Of a stretch of 64,000 nucleotides of DNA, positions 1 to 8,992 are shown piece by piece. The position numbers were made by a program, and so were the translations under genes. The stretch spans positions 212,035-276,034 of the forward strand of contig JAUHXC010000010.1 of assembly GCA_030427205.1 (NCBI GenBank), in the 5' to 3' direction. Numbering within the stretch: the first letter of the stretch is position 1; each line of letters begins with the position of its first letter. The stretch comes from a bacterium (GTDB lineage: Bacteria > Myxococcota_A > Bradymonadia > UBA7976 > UBA1532). The notes beneath the pieces are model-generated. The model saw nothing but the letters and a program-made list of their open reading frames with translations. It did not search any database and was not told the origin of the DNA.

Positions 1-130
1 CCAGGGTCTGAGCGATGCGCCCGTCGCGATCGCGCAGCGCCTCGGGCTCGGCGGCGGCGTCTTCGGCGATGCGCGCCTCGAGGTCGACGAGGTCGTCGAG
101 GCCGAGGGCATGGGGCGCGGGTGCAGGCAT
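1..130 (-). CDS. Hypothetical protein, N-terminus only (runs off left edge)
   Basis: Only the first 43 codons are visible, from an ATG at 128-130. The protein begins MPAPAPHALGLDDLVDLEAR and continues rich in Asp, Glu, Ala and Arg, with no signal peptide or membrane segment, so it is probably cytoplasmic. The start lies 13 bp beyond the stop of the OPT transporter on the same strand, which suggests cotranscription. Codon usage (G/C at third positions) matches its neighbours. Too little is present to name a family. Confidence 0.5.
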   Translation of the reverse strand, partial: MPAPAPHALGLDDLVDLEARIAEDAAAEPEALRDRDGRIAQTL

Positions 131-143
131 CGGGCGGATCGAT

Positions 144-2039
144 TCAGCCCGCGCGCCGGCCGTAGCGGTAGAAGAGGAAGATCGTCACCAGCGTGGCCAC
201 CGCGGTGAGGGTGGTCACCACGCCGGTGTCGAGGCCCAGCGCGGGCGCGCCGATGTTGAGCGAGGCCAGGATGGCCAGCGCGATGCCGGTCAGCGACTCG
301 CCGGCGATGGCCCCCGAGGCGAAGAGCACGCCCGGCCGCAAGGCCACGTCGGCCTCGTGCTCGCTCATGCCCCGGCTGAGCACGTGGGCCACCAGCCCGC
401 CGACCAGGATCGGGGTCGCCAGCTCGAACGGCAGGTAGATGCCGACGGCGATGGGCATCAGGTGCGCCCGGAACGTCGAGCCCCGCGCTTTGAGGATCTG
501 GTCGACGATCAGCACCACGACCCCGAGGGCGCAGCCCCAGCCCACCATGTCCCACGGCAGGTGGCCGTCGCCGAAGAAGCCCTCGGCGAGGCTGGCGAAG
601 AGGCCGGCCTGCGGCGCGGGCAGCGCCTTGCTGCCGATGCCGCCGCCGTGCTCGTGCAAGAGCTGCAGCACCGGCGCCATGACCACGCAGGCGGTGGCCA
701 CGCCGATGATCTGCATGATCTGCTGGCGGTAGGGGGTCGCGCCGACGAGCTGGCCGGTCTTGAGGTCGTTGCAGACGTCGCCCGAGGTGCAGGCGGCGCA
801 GCAGACGATGGCGGCGACGCCCAGGGTGGCGGCCATGCCCTCGACGCCGCTGTAGCCGAAGAGGTAGAGCATGCCGCCGGTGAAGAGCACCGCGGTGATG
901 GTCATGCCCGAGACGGGGCTGTTGCTGTTGCCGACGAGGCCGACGATATAGCTGGCGACCGCGGTGAAGAAGAACGACATCACCAGCATGACGACGGTGG
1001 TCAGCACGGTCATGCCGACGCTGCCGGTCAGGTGGTAGTAGACCGCGGCGACGACGGCGGTCGCCACCAGCGAGACGCCGGTGATCACGCCCGAGGGCAG
1101 GTCGCGCTCCTTGACGTCGGTGTCCGCCGAGCTGTTGCCCCGCTTGCGCAGCTCGGCGACGGCGCGCAGCAGGCCGTGGCGCACCTTGAAGATGGCGTCG
1201 AGGCCGCCGACGACCATCGCGCCGACGCCCACGTACCGGATCTGGGTCGACCACAGGTCGAAGGCGCCGTCTTCGGGGTGAGCCAGCTGCTCGGCGCTGG
1301 CCTCGAGCAGCGGGATGCCCACCAGCCAGCCGAGCGCGCCGCCGATGAAGATGAGCACCGCCACGTTGAGCCGCACGATGAAGCCCACCGCGATCAGGGC
1401 CGGCGAGACGTCGCCGCCGAAGTAGAGGATGCGCCCGCCGGCGGCGGTGGCGTAGGCCAGCGCCGCCTTGAACACCGCGAAGAACTTCACCCCCAGCGCG
1501 AAGGCGATGCCCCACAGCGCGCCGCGGATGATCGGCCCCGCCGAGGCGCCGCCGTCGTCTTCGTCGTCGCCGGCTTCGAGCACCGCGGCGCAGGCCAGCC
1601 CCTCGGGGAACTTCAGCTCGCTGTCTTCGGCGGTCACGAAGACCCGCCGCATGGGGATCATGAACAAGATGCCCAACAGCCCGCCGGCGAACGCGATGGC
1701 GGTGGTCAAGAGCCAGTCGAACTCGGTCCAGACGCCGATGAGCACCAGCGCCGGCATCGTGAAGATGATGCCCGCCGCCAGCGACTCGCCCGCCGAGGCC
1801 GCCGTCTGCACCTGGTTGGCCTCGAGCACGCTGCCGTTGCGGAACAGCCCGCGCAGGATGAGCATCGCCACCACCGCCGCCGGGATCGACGCCGAGACGG
1901 TCATGCCGACCCGCAGGCCGAGGTAGACGTTGGCCGCGCCCATCACCACCGAGAGCAGCACGCCGAGCACGATGACCCGCAGCGTCAGCTCGGGGACGAG
2001 CGCGCGGCCGGATGAAGCGGGCTTCTCCAGTGAGGGCAT
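144..2039 (-). CDS. OPT-family oligopeptide transporter
   Basis: About 631 residues made almost entirely of hydrophobic segments (roughly 14-16 membrane spans), as in the OPT family of secondary transporters that import peptides or metal chelates through the inner membrane. Family-like segments are ANVYLGLRVGMT near the N-terminus, GNSNSPVSGMT in the middle, and CNDLKTGQLVGATP about two thirds along. The soluble loop around residues 165-175 is acidic (GDDEDDGG). I chose the ATG at 2039, not the in-frame GTG at 2054, because an AGGAG ribosome site (2045-2049) sits 5 bp before it. The substrate cannot be told from sequence. The gene downstream starts 13 bp after the stop. Confidence 0.9.
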   Translation of the reverse strand: MPSLEKPASSGRALVPELTLRVIVLGVLLSVVMGAANVYLGLRVGMTVSASIPAAVVAMLILRGLFRNGSVLEANQVQTAASAGESLAAGIIFTMPALVLIGVWTEFDWLLTTAIAFAGGLLGILFMIPMRRVFVTAEDSELKFPEGLACAAVLEAGDDEDDGGASAGPIIRGALWGIAFALGVKFFAVFKAALAYATAAGGRILYFGGDVSPALIAVGFIVRLNVAVLIFIGGALGWLVGIPLLEASAEQLAHPEDGAFDLWSTQIRYVGVGAMVVGGLDAIFKVRHGLLRAVAELRKRGNSSADTDVKERDLPSGVITGVSLVATAVVAAVYYHLTGSVGMTVLTTVVMLVMSFFFTAVASYIVGLVGNSNSPVSGMTITAVLFTGGMLYLFGYSGVEGMAATLGVAAIVCCAACTSGDVCNDLKTGQLVGATPYRQQIMQIIGVATACVVMAPVLQLLHEHGGGIGSKALPAPQAGLFASLAEGFFGDGHLPWDMVGWGCALGVVVLIVDQILKARGSTFRAHLMPIAVGIYLPFELATPILVGGLVAHVLSRGMSEHEADVALRPGVLFASGAIAGESLTGIALAILASLNIGAPALGLDTGVVTTLTAVATLVTIFLFYRYGRRAG

Positions 2040-2308
2040 GGGGGCTCCTGACACCTGTTCGCCACGACCGCGGCATCATAGCCCGCCGATCGGGTCGGCG
2101 ATAGGTGGCGCCGCACACGGGCGCACGCGGGGTGCAGCGCCGTCCGGGCGACCGCGGCCGCGCCGTGCCGACGTCGGTGACGGGCGGGTCTCGACAGCCG
2201 GAGCGGGATCACCGCCGACATCGCCCGTCTCGACGGCGCTTCACATCTCGAAACATCGATCCCGGCCGGCGGGTGAATCCCCGACCCCCGGGTGTGAATC
2301 ATCGGGTC

Positions 2309-3451
2309 ATGATTCAACGGCATCTCGCGGTTCGGGCAGGGGCTGGGGCCCTCGCGCTGGCCCTCGCGCTCGCCATCGGCGCGTCCCCGGTACTGGCCGT
2401 CGACGGGCCGCCCGAGCCGGCGCCCCCGCCCGCGCAGGCGCCGGAGCCGGAGCCCGATCCGGACGGCGACATCGAGCCTGGCGTCTTCCCGGCGCTGGCC
2501 GCGGTAGTGCCCGGCGCGCTGGTGCACGGCGTGGGGCACTTCGTCGCCGGCGACAGCGACACCGGCTGGGCGCTGCTCGGCGCGCAGGGCGTGGGCCTGG
2601 GCCTCATCGCGGTGGCCGGCGTGCCGCTGGCGGCGACCGGGGCGTCGCGCAAGATCATCGGCCCGGCCAGCGCCATCGCCATCACCGGGGTCGGGCTGCT
2701 GTTCGGGCCGATGCTGCCCGACGTCTACGGCGCGCTGACCGGCGGCCGCGACGCCCGCGCGCCGGCGCCGGTGCCGCTGACCGCGCGGCTGGGCTACGCC
2801 TGGATCTACGATCCACAGTTCGCCTACACCCACTTCGCCACCGCGGGCTACGACCTGCGCCTGGGCGACTTCGTGCTCGACGGCAGCGCCTGGATCGCCG
2901 CCGACGACGACAACCAGCGGCTGCGGCAGACGCTCGACTGGCGGCTGTGGGGCGAGGCCGCCGCGCAGGGCAGCCACGACGGCTGGATCGACCTCGACAC
3001 CGCGCTGACGTGGCATCGCTTCGGCACCGACGGCTTCTCGCGGCTGTCGGTCGAGGCCGCCGGCGAGGTGCGCTATCCGCTCGGGCGGCTGTCGCGCAGC
3101 CTGCGGGGCTCGTTCGCCGACTGGCGGGTGGGCTACGCGCTCGAGCTCTACGATTACGACGTGCCCGGGCTGGCGTTCGGCGAAGACGTGGCCGAGCAGC
3201 TGCTCATCCGCTTCGGCTGGGGCTTCTGGTTCGACGCGCGGGGGTCGGTGGCGCTGTATTACGACCACCGCAAGGACGACCACGCCGGCGGCTTCTCCGC
3301 CACGGGCCTCGGCGGCGGCATCCCGGGCTATGTGGGCCTCGCCGCCGACTACGCGCTCGACGACACCTGGGCCCTCGACCTCGACGTGCGCCGCGGCTCG
3401 GCGTGGATCGTCGGCCTCGGGGTCCGCTATCGCTACGGAGCAGGCCGATGA
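2309..3451 (+). CDS. Secreted protein with probable outer-membrane beta-barrel
   Basis: A 380-residue protein with a signal peptide (basic MIQRHLAVR, then an Ala/Leu core ending near VLAVDG). A Pro/Glu-rich linker (residues about 32-52) follows, then a hydrophobic glycine-rich region (residues about 55-150) with several possible membrane hairpins, and a C-terminal half of alternating polar and aromatic strands ending VRYRYGAGR. The last part resembles an outer-membrane barrel. The stop overlaps the start of the metallophosphoesterase gene (ATGA, 3448-3451), so the two are translationally coupled. The ATG at 2309 was chosen because the signal peptide begins there; the longer upstream reading frame has no signal and unlike composition. 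No family recognised. Confidence 0.7.
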   Translation: MIQRHLAVRAGAGALALALALAIGASPVLAVDGPPEPAPPPAQAPEPEPDPDGDIEPGVFPALAAVVPGALVHGVGHFVAGDSDTGWALLGAQGVGLGLIAVAGVPLAATGASRKIIGPASAIAITGVGLLFGPMLPDVYGALTGGRDARAPAPVPLTARLGYAWIYDPQFAYTHFATAGYDLRLGDFVLDGSAWIAADDDNQRLRQTLDWRLWGEAAAQGSHDGWIDLDTALTWHRFGTDGFSRLSVEAAGEVRYPLGRLSRSLRGSFADWRVGYALELYDYDVPGLAFGEDVAEQLLIRFGWGFWFDARGSVALYYDHRKDDHAGGFSATGLGGGIPGYVGLAADYALDDTWALDLDVRRGSAWIVGLGVRYRYGAGR

Positions 3452-4641
3452 GCGCCGATCGCCCCGCCCCCCGGCTCACCGACCGCCGCCCGCCGGTCCC
3501 CCCGTGGATGCGCACCGCCGAGCGGCCGACGAAGCCGCCGCCCGTGCGCGGCCTGCGCAAGCTGCTGTGGCTGCTGGGTCTCTTGCTGGCGACCACCGCG
3601 CTCTCCGGCTGCCTGCGGCCGGCGGAGGAGCAGGTCGAGCTCGACGAGAGCGTCGGCCTGCGCGATATCGGGCTGGCGGCGATCACGATCGTCGAGGGCC
3701 GGGCGGCGGTCCAGGGGCTGGTGGACGGCGCGGCCACGCTGTGGGCCTCGGCGCCGACCTTCGAGGGCCGCTTGACCCTCGATCCGGTGGCGCAGCGCAG
3801 CTGGACGCTGACCCTGCGCAACGTGCGCCCCGACGCGATCCTCACCCTCGACGGGGTCGCCCTCGAAGCCGCCGAGCGCCCGGCGCCCACCGAGGCGATC
3901 TACACCGTCGAGCTCGACCCGGGCGCCCACGATCTGCGGCTGGTCGCGCCGCCGCCGACCGGCGACCGCTGGCGCTTCGCGGTGCTCAGCGACGTGCAGG
4001 ACGCCATCGACGGGGCGCCGAAGATCATCCGCCTGCTCGAGGCCCGCGGCGACGTCGACTTCATGGTCAGCGCGGGCGACCTGACCGAGCAGGGCGAGGT
4101 CGACGAGTACCGCCGCTTCACCGAGACCTTCCGCGCGCTGTCGGTCCCGTTCTACGGCACGCCGGGCAACCACGAGCGCGGGGCCGACGCGGCGAACTGG
4201 ACCCGGGCCTTCGGGCGGGCCAACCACTCGTTCCGCTGGCGCGGCGCGCGCTTCAGCTTCGTCGACAGCAGCTTCGGCACCCTCGATCCGACGGTCTACG
4301 ACTGGCTCGACGGCTGGCTCGAGGCCGGGCGCGACGGGGTGCACGTGGTCACGACGCACATCCCGATCATGGATCCGGTGGGCACCCGCGGCGGGCAGTT
4401 CCGCAGCCGCAACGAGGCGGCCAAGCTGCTCGTGCGGCTGGCGCGGCAGGACGTCGACCTGGTGCTCTTCGGCCACGTGCACTCGTACTACGCGTTCAGC
4501 CTCGCCGGGGTGCCGAGCTATATCAGCGGCGGCGGCGGCGCGCTGCCCGAGCGGCTCGACGGCATCGGGCGGCACTTCCTGGTGGTCGAGGTCGAAGACG
4601 GGGTGGGCATCGCGGGCGTCGAGGTGGTCCGGGTCGATTGA
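3448..4641 (+). CDS. Metallophosphoesterase-domain lipoprotein
   Basis: A 397-residue protein with a cytoplasmic N-terminal tail of about 35 residues, one hydrophobic segment, and a lipobox (LSGC) near residue 54, so it should be lipid-anchored outside the cytoplasm. After a beta-rich region comes a calcineurin-like phosphoesterase domain (residues about 170-390). Its metal-ligand motifs run in order: SDVQ (usually SDxH), SAGDLTEQ, GTPGNHE, TTHIPI and FGHVHSY. The first motif carries Gln where His is usual, which may alter the metal site. The substrate is unknown; Ser/Thr phosphatase, phosphodiesterase and nucleotidase activities are all possible for this fold. Start overlaps the preceding stop by 4 bp. 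Confidence 0.85.
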   Translation: MSADRPAPRLTDRRPPVPPWMRTAERPTKPPPVRGLRKLLWLLGLLLATTALSGCLRPAEEQVELDESVGLRDIGLAAITIVEGRAAVQGLVDGAATLWASAPTFEGRLTLDPVAQRSWTLTLRNVRPDAILTLDGVALEAAERPAPTEAIYTVELDPGAHDLRLVAPPPTGDRWRFAVLSDVQDAIDGAPKIIRLLEARGDVDFMVSAGDLTEQGEVDEYRRFTETFRALSVPFYGTPGNHERGADAANWTRAFGRANHSFRWRGARFSFVDSSFGTLDPTVYDWLDGWLEAGRDGVHVVTTHIPIMDPVGTRGGQFRSRNEAAKLLVRLARQDVDLVLFGHVHSYYAFSLAGVPSYISGGGGALPERLDGIGRHFLVVEVEDGVGIAGVEVVRVD

Positions 4642-4665
4642 CCGCCGGCTGCCATCGGCTCGCGC

Positions 4666-6504
4666 TCAGGGCGCCTCGACGTCGAGGGCATAGGGCGCGC
4701 CGCCGGTCCACGGGGCCTCGACGAAGACGTAGACCGTCTCGCCGGCCTGCAGCTCGACCTCCAGGCTCAGCGCGGCCGGGCCCTGGCCGTCGTCCTGGAT
4801 GTGCGCGCAGCCCAGCTCGGAGTCGCCGGCCCGGGGCAGCGCGCAGTGGCGGCGCACGAACAGCGTCGCGAGCCCGTAGCCCGGCGCGATGTCCGGCTCG
4901 GCGTCGCGCACGATGAAGCGATGCGGGCCGCTGCGGGCCGCGGTGAAGACGTGCCCCTGCTCGTCGCCGATGTTGCCTCGGCTCCAGGTGCAGCTGGCCT
5001 CGGTGCGGTCGGGCGCGCCGCGGTTGTCTCCGCTGTATGCACCTTCGAGTCGCGGCAGATCAGCGGCGCAGGCGGCCGGCGGGCGCAGGCAGGTCATCGG
5101 GCCGTCGGCCCCGTCGGGGCGGTCGCAGAGCGTGCCCGCCGGGCAGCGGTCGAGCACCTCGAACGGGTCGCAGGGTTCGTCGACCGCGCGCTCGACGGGC
5201 GGCGGCGGCGCGCCGAGGTCGACGGCGAGGGTCTCGCCGATCAGCCCCTCGGTATCTTCGAGGGCCACCCGGATCGACGCCGCGCGGTCCGGCCAGCGGG
5301 TATCGCGCACGGTATATGTGCCCCGCAGCCGGCCGTCCTGCTGGATCAGGTGCCCCTCGCCGGCGAACGGGTTGAAGCGATTGGGGCGCGCCGACCACGC
5401 GAAGCGCAGGTCGTAGCGCTGCATCGGGCGGCCCTCGTCGTCGCGCACCTCCAGGTGCAGCGTATCGACGTCGCCTTGGGCGTCGCGGCCCTCGAAGGTC
5501 AGCGCCACGAGGCCATCGGGGTCGACGACGGCCCGCACCTGCTCGATCTCGGGGGCCGAGATGGCGCGGCAGGTCTCCTCGGGTCCGCAGCCCGTGCCGT
5601 CGGCGCAGACGTCGACCAGCCGCCGCCCGTCGCACGGCTCGCCCGCGGCCCGCTGCGGCTTGGCCTCGACGGGCAGGTCGGCGGCGAAGAGGTGCGGGCC
5701 CACATAGAGGTCGAGCGTCGGCGGCGGCGTGATGCGCACGAAGCCGAAGTTACGCCAGCCGTCGCCGTGCGCGCCGCGCAGGTCGGCGGCGACGAAGCCG
5801 TCGGCGGTGGGCGCGCCGACCAGCGCCAGCGCGCCCTGCTCGGGGTCGTCGGCCCGCACGTCCACCAGCACGACGTCGTCATGCACCCAGGCGGTCGGGC
5901 TGACCGGCGCGCAGGCGCCGACCGGCTCGCCCCGCGGCTCGAAGGCCTGGCCGGCCGGGCTCATCCAGGCGCCGGCGCCGAAGCAGGCGCCCTCGGCGCA
6001 GCGGTCGACGAAGCCCAGCGGGTCGCAGTGGCCGTCGGCGAGCGGCACCGCGTCGATGGCCTGAACCGCCACCTCGAGCGTGAGCGCGTCGCCGCGATAC
6101 AGCCGCACGACCGCGCTCTCGGCGACGGCTTCGGCGCCGCTCGGCCACCACGCCCGGCGGTGCCACGGGCCGGCGATCGGATAGAGCACGACCCGCGCCT
6201 CGTGGATCTCGACAACGGCGTCGGCGCCGTCGAGCAGCGTCACCTCGATCCGGTCGCCGGGGCTGTTGATGTCGGCGGCGGGCTCGACCTCGCCGTCGAG
6301 GGTCAGCAGCAGGCTCTCGGCCCCCCAGCGCAGCGAGACGCCGTCGGTGGGCGCCGGGGGCGGCTGCCGTGGGGGCGGATCGGGCTCGGGCATACGGCCA
6401 TCGGGCGCGTCGAGCGCGTCGGGGCTGTCGGCGGGGGTCGCGTCGTCGGCGGGTACGCAGGCGACGGTCAGCGGCAGGGCGAGCAGGGGCAAGAGGCGGC
6501 GCAC
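4666..6504 (-). CDS. Large Cys-containing surface lipoprotein of unknown function
   Basis: A 612-residue lipoprotein starting at a GTG (6502-6504) preceded by a GGAG ribosome site. The signal peptide is short with lipobox LTVAC at residues 12-16, followed by an Asp/Pro linker to about residue 50. Two short Cys motifs of similar form occur (around VDRCAEGACFG and LDRCPAGTLCD, plus VCADGTGCGPEETC), alternating with beta-rich stretches. The C-terminus resembles a bacterial pre-peptidase-like beta domain (GETVYVFVEAP). No catalytic motif is visible. The gene is convergent with the metallophosphoesterase gene (24 bp apart) and 88 bp downstream of the protease gene. Probably a cell-surface protein; the function is unknown. 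Confidence 0.65.
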   Translation of the reverse strand: MRRLLPLLALPLTVACVPADDATPADSPDALDAPDGRMPEPDPPPRQPPPAPTDGVSLRWGAESLLLTLDGEVEPAADINSPGDRIEVTLLDGADAVVEIHEARVVLYPIAGPWHRRAWWPSGAEAVAESAVVRLYRGDALTLEVAVQAIDAVPLADGHCDPLGFVDRCAEGACFGAGAWMSPAGQAFEPRGEPVGACAPVSPTAWVHDDVVLVDVRADDPEQGALALVGAPTADGFVAADLRGAHGDGWRNFGFVRITPPPTLDLYVGPHLFAADLPVEAKPQRAAGEPCDGRRLVDVCADGTGCGPEETCRAISAPEIEQVRAVVDPDGLVALTFEGRDAQGDVDTLHLEVRDDEGRPMQRYDLRFAWSARPNRFNPFAGEGHLIQQDGRLRGTYTVRDTRWPDRAASIRVALEDTEGLIGETLAVDLGAPPPPVERAVDEPCDPFEVLDRCPAGTLCDRPDGADGPMTCLRPPAACAADLPRLEGAYSGDNRGAPDRTEASCTWSRGNIGDEQGHVFTAARSGPHRFIVRDAEPDIAPGYGLATLFVRRHCALPRAGDSELGCAHIQDDGQGPAALSLEVELQAGETVYVFVEAPWTGGAPYALDVEAP

Positions 6505-6592
6505 GGGCGGGCTCCACGGTGGTGTGCAGCCAGCCTATGCGCGGGGCGGGGGGCGCCGCAGGCGATCATTTCTTCGCCCCGGCGGACGCGGC

Positions 6593-7933
6593 TCAGAGGC
6601 AATCGTAGTAGCCGGCCGTATTGTTGAGCTGGCACCGATCGCGGCGGCGGCAGCGCATCTGCTGGATCTCGCCGTCCTCGCACCAGATCACGGTGCGGCT
6701 GTCGGCGCACTGCCCCTGGTAGGTGACGCCGCCGCAGTTGTCCTGAGGCGGCGGGTCGATGCAGTAGTTGCCCAGGGCGCCGGCGTCACCGCAGATCTGG
6801 CCACCGGTCTCGCAGTCGCGCTGGAAGATCTGGCCGTCCTGGCACCACACGGCGGTGTTGCCGTTGCACTGGCCCTCGTAGCTGATGCCGCCGCAGGGGT
6901 CCTCGGGCTCGGGCTCGGGCTGGGGCTCGGGCTGGGGCTCGGGCTGGGGCTCCGGCTGCGGCTCGGGCGGCGGGTCGATGCAGTAGTTGCCCAGGGCGCC
7001 GGCGTCGCCGCAGACCAGCCCGTCGGTCGCGCAGTCGCGCTGGACGAGCTGGCCGTCCTGGCACCACCGCGAGATGTCACCGTCGCAGATGCCGTTGTAG
7101 TCGATGCCCTGGCACGGGTCCTGCGGGTCGGGCTGGGGCTCGGGCTGCGGCTCGGGCTGCGGCTCGGGCTGCGGCGCCGCGCCGCCGAGCGGGCCGGTGA
7201 TGTTCTCGATCCAGTCGATGTACTTCTTCACGTCGGTGTCGTAGCCGCCCTCCAGGCAGCGGGCGTCGCCGTAGCTGGTGACCCCGGCGAGGTACTGCAC
7301 CCCGGCGACGGTGACGAACGCCGGGCCGCCCGAGTCGCCGCTGCACGTATTGCTGCCGGCGGTGTTGTAGAAGAAGGTGTCGGTGTTGGGATCCTCACCG
7401 ACGATGGGGAACTGCACCGAGCGCTTGCGCCCCGAGTCGTTGCGCCGGTAGTCGGTGATGCCGTAGCCCACGAACCACGCCATCTGACCGGCGAGAGAGG
7501 CGGCGCTGCGGTAGAGCGGCCACGTACGCTCGCTCGCCGGCCGGGCGAGGCGCACCAGCGCGATGTCGTACTGCTCGAAGGCGTTGTCCCGGAAGCGCTC
7601 GTGGCGGACCTCCTGGGCGATCTCGTAGAGCTGCGGGCTGCCGAGCGTCGCGTCGTCGATGTCGACGCCGGTGTAGAAGTACTGCATGCCGGGCAGGCAG
7701 TGCGCCGCGGTGAGCACCCACTCCGCGCTGATGAGCGTGCCGGTGCAGACCCCCGAGCCGACGAGCACGCCGACGCCCTCGTAGCCGTTCTCGAGCTGCC
7801 CGCCGACGATCTTCTCCAAGATCCCGTCCGCCGGCGCCTTCTCGGGCTGGGCCTCGGGGCTGACGGGGTCGTCGGCGCAGCCGACCGCGACCAGCCCCGC
7901 CACCATCATGAGCATCGCCTTGCGCACCAACAT
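6593..7933 (-). CDS. Secreted trypsin-like serine protease with three Cys-rich C-terminal repeats
   Basis: 446 residues. A lipobox-like VAVGC lies near residue 19, and the mature trypsin-fold domain begins at IVGGQ. The catalytic triad is visible: His in LTAAHC, Asp in QYDIALVRL, Ser in CSGDSGGPAF. The protease domain ends near residue 250. After it come Pro-Gln-Pro-Glu linkers and three copies of a roughly 50-residue Cys motif (C-x-G-I/V-x-Y-x-G-x-C ... WCQDGQ ... GDAGALGNYC), the third lacking the GDAGALGNYC end. Such tails may bind surfaces or substrates. The ATG at 7933 has a strong ribosome site (AGGAGG, about 8 bp upstream). The hairpin repeat array lies upstream of this gene. Confidence 0.9.
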   Translation of the reverse strand: MLVRKAMLMMVAGLVAVGCADDPVSPEAQPEKAPADGILEKIVGGQLENGYEGVGVLVGSGVCTGTLISAEWVLTAAHCLPGMQYFYTGVDIDDATLGSPQLYEIAQEVRHERFRDNAFEQYDIALVRLARPASERTWPLYRSAASLAGQMAWFVGYGITDYRRNDSGRKRSVQFPIVGEDPNTDTFFYNTAGSNTCSGDSGGPAFVTVAGVQYLAGVTSYGDARCLEGGYDTDVKKYIDWIENITGPLGGAAPQPEPQPEPQPEPQPDPQDPCQGIDYNGICDGDISRWCQDGQLVQRDCATDGLVCGDAGALGNYCIDPPPEPQPEPQPEPQPEPQPEPEPEDPCGGISYEGQCNGNTAVWCQDGQIFQRDCETGGQICGDAGALGNYCIDPPPQDNCGGVTYQGQCADSRTVIWCEDGEIQQMRCRRRDRCQLNNTAGYYDCL

Positions 7934-8221
7934 CGAATCATCCTCCTGAAAAGTGCCCGCTGGGCATCTCGTTCGGTTCAGCGCCGCAGCGCCTGTTCGC
8001 GGCGGCCGTACTGCAGGCGGTGGCCATCGCCCCGCAGACCGCACGCTGTGGCCTTCGAGAGCTGTCGCCATGGGGGTGTGCTGTCGATGTCTCGGACATG
8101 TGCCGCACAGGTCCCGCTCGGCCTGTGGGTCTGAGTGGCGTGCGGCGTGCAGGTTTCGGCCGGGTCTCGGGCCGGGCGGATTCGCTGTTCGCGTGCCTGC
8201 CGGGGTCTGTCGACCCCAGCC
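7934..8221. other. Upstream region of the protease gene; no gene seen
   Basis: 288 bp of GC-rich DNA between the protease start and the hairpin repeat array. It holds the protease ribosome site (7937-7946 region) and presumably its promoter, but I see no clear -35/-10 pair. Open frames pass through it on both strands, but they lack signals and have inconsistent composition. Confidence 0.4.
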
Positions 8222-8918
8222 GGCCCCAGCGGGGCCGACGGCGGGCCACGCAGACCGGTGAACAGAGGTGGCCGCCCCGACGGCGGGCCGCGCAGAGAGA
8301 CGGACAGAGGCGGCCGCCCCGACGGCGGGCCGCGCAGACGGACGCACAGCGGCGCGGGCCCGACCGCGGGCCTCACGGCCCGTGTATCTGCGTCGCAGGG
8401 CCCGATGTCGGGCCGCGCAAACCCGTGCATCTGCGTCGCAGGGCCCGATGTCGGGCCGCGCGAGCCCGTGCATCTGCGTCGCAGGGCCCGATGTCGGGCC
8501 GCTCAAACCCGTGTATCTGCGTCGCAGAGCCCGCGTTCGGGCTGCGCAAACCCGTGCATCTGCGTCGCAGAGCCCGCGGTCGGGCCGCGCGAGCCCGTGC
8601 ATCATGCGTCTTCGAGGGGTCGACCACCGCTGACGCACGGGGTTGCGCGGCCCGCGTTCGGGCCGGCCACCGCTGACGCACGGGTTTGCGCGGCTCGCTG
8701 GCGGGCCGCGCGCGCTTGATGCACCGACCGGCGGGCCCGCGGTCGGGCCTCGCAGGTCTGTCGACGCCCGGGGACGGCCCGGCGTCGGGCCTCGCAAGTC
8801 TGTTGGCGCTCGCGGACGGCCCGGCGTCGGGCCTCGCAAGTCTGTTGGCGCTCGCGGACGGCCCGGCGTCGGGCTTCGCGGGTCTGTCGGCGCCCGCGGA
8901 TGGCCCGGCGTCGAGCCC
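8222..8918. repeat. Tandem array of ~15 hairpin-bearing 41-43 bp units
   Basis: Non-coding array. Each unit contains a short GC-rich dyad GCCCG-NNNN-CGGGC; left arms start at 8274, 8316, 8358, 8400, 8443, 8486, 8529, 8572, 8650, 8693, 8735, 8777, 8819, 8861 and 8903, so the spacing is 42 or 43 bp except for one 78 bp step. (The 8274 and 8316 units keep only GCCC/GGGC.) Units from 8390 to about 8600 carry a second dyad, CTGCGTCGCAG. In the 8529 unit the outer G-C pair is replaced by A-T (A8528/T8543), so pairing is kept. A related hairpin GGCCCC-AGC-GGGGCC lies at 8222-8236. A 43 bp period shifts reading frame, which argues against coding. The array sits between the porin-like gene and the protease gene, both minus strand. 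Confidence 0.85.
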
Positions 8919-8992
8919 GTGGGATCGCCGCCCGCCGCCGGCGGCCCGCTCTGCGGCCGCCCGACTCTGTGGCCGCCCGGGTCCGTGCCCGC

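Noticed and set aside
15..2015. A 666-residue open frame antisense to the OPT transporter
   Set aside because: It is the frame shadow of the transporter gene, with His/Arg/Asp-rich low-complexity sequence.
8222..8918. CRISPR array
   Set aside because: Repeats are directly adjacent with no unique spacers, and no cas genes are present.
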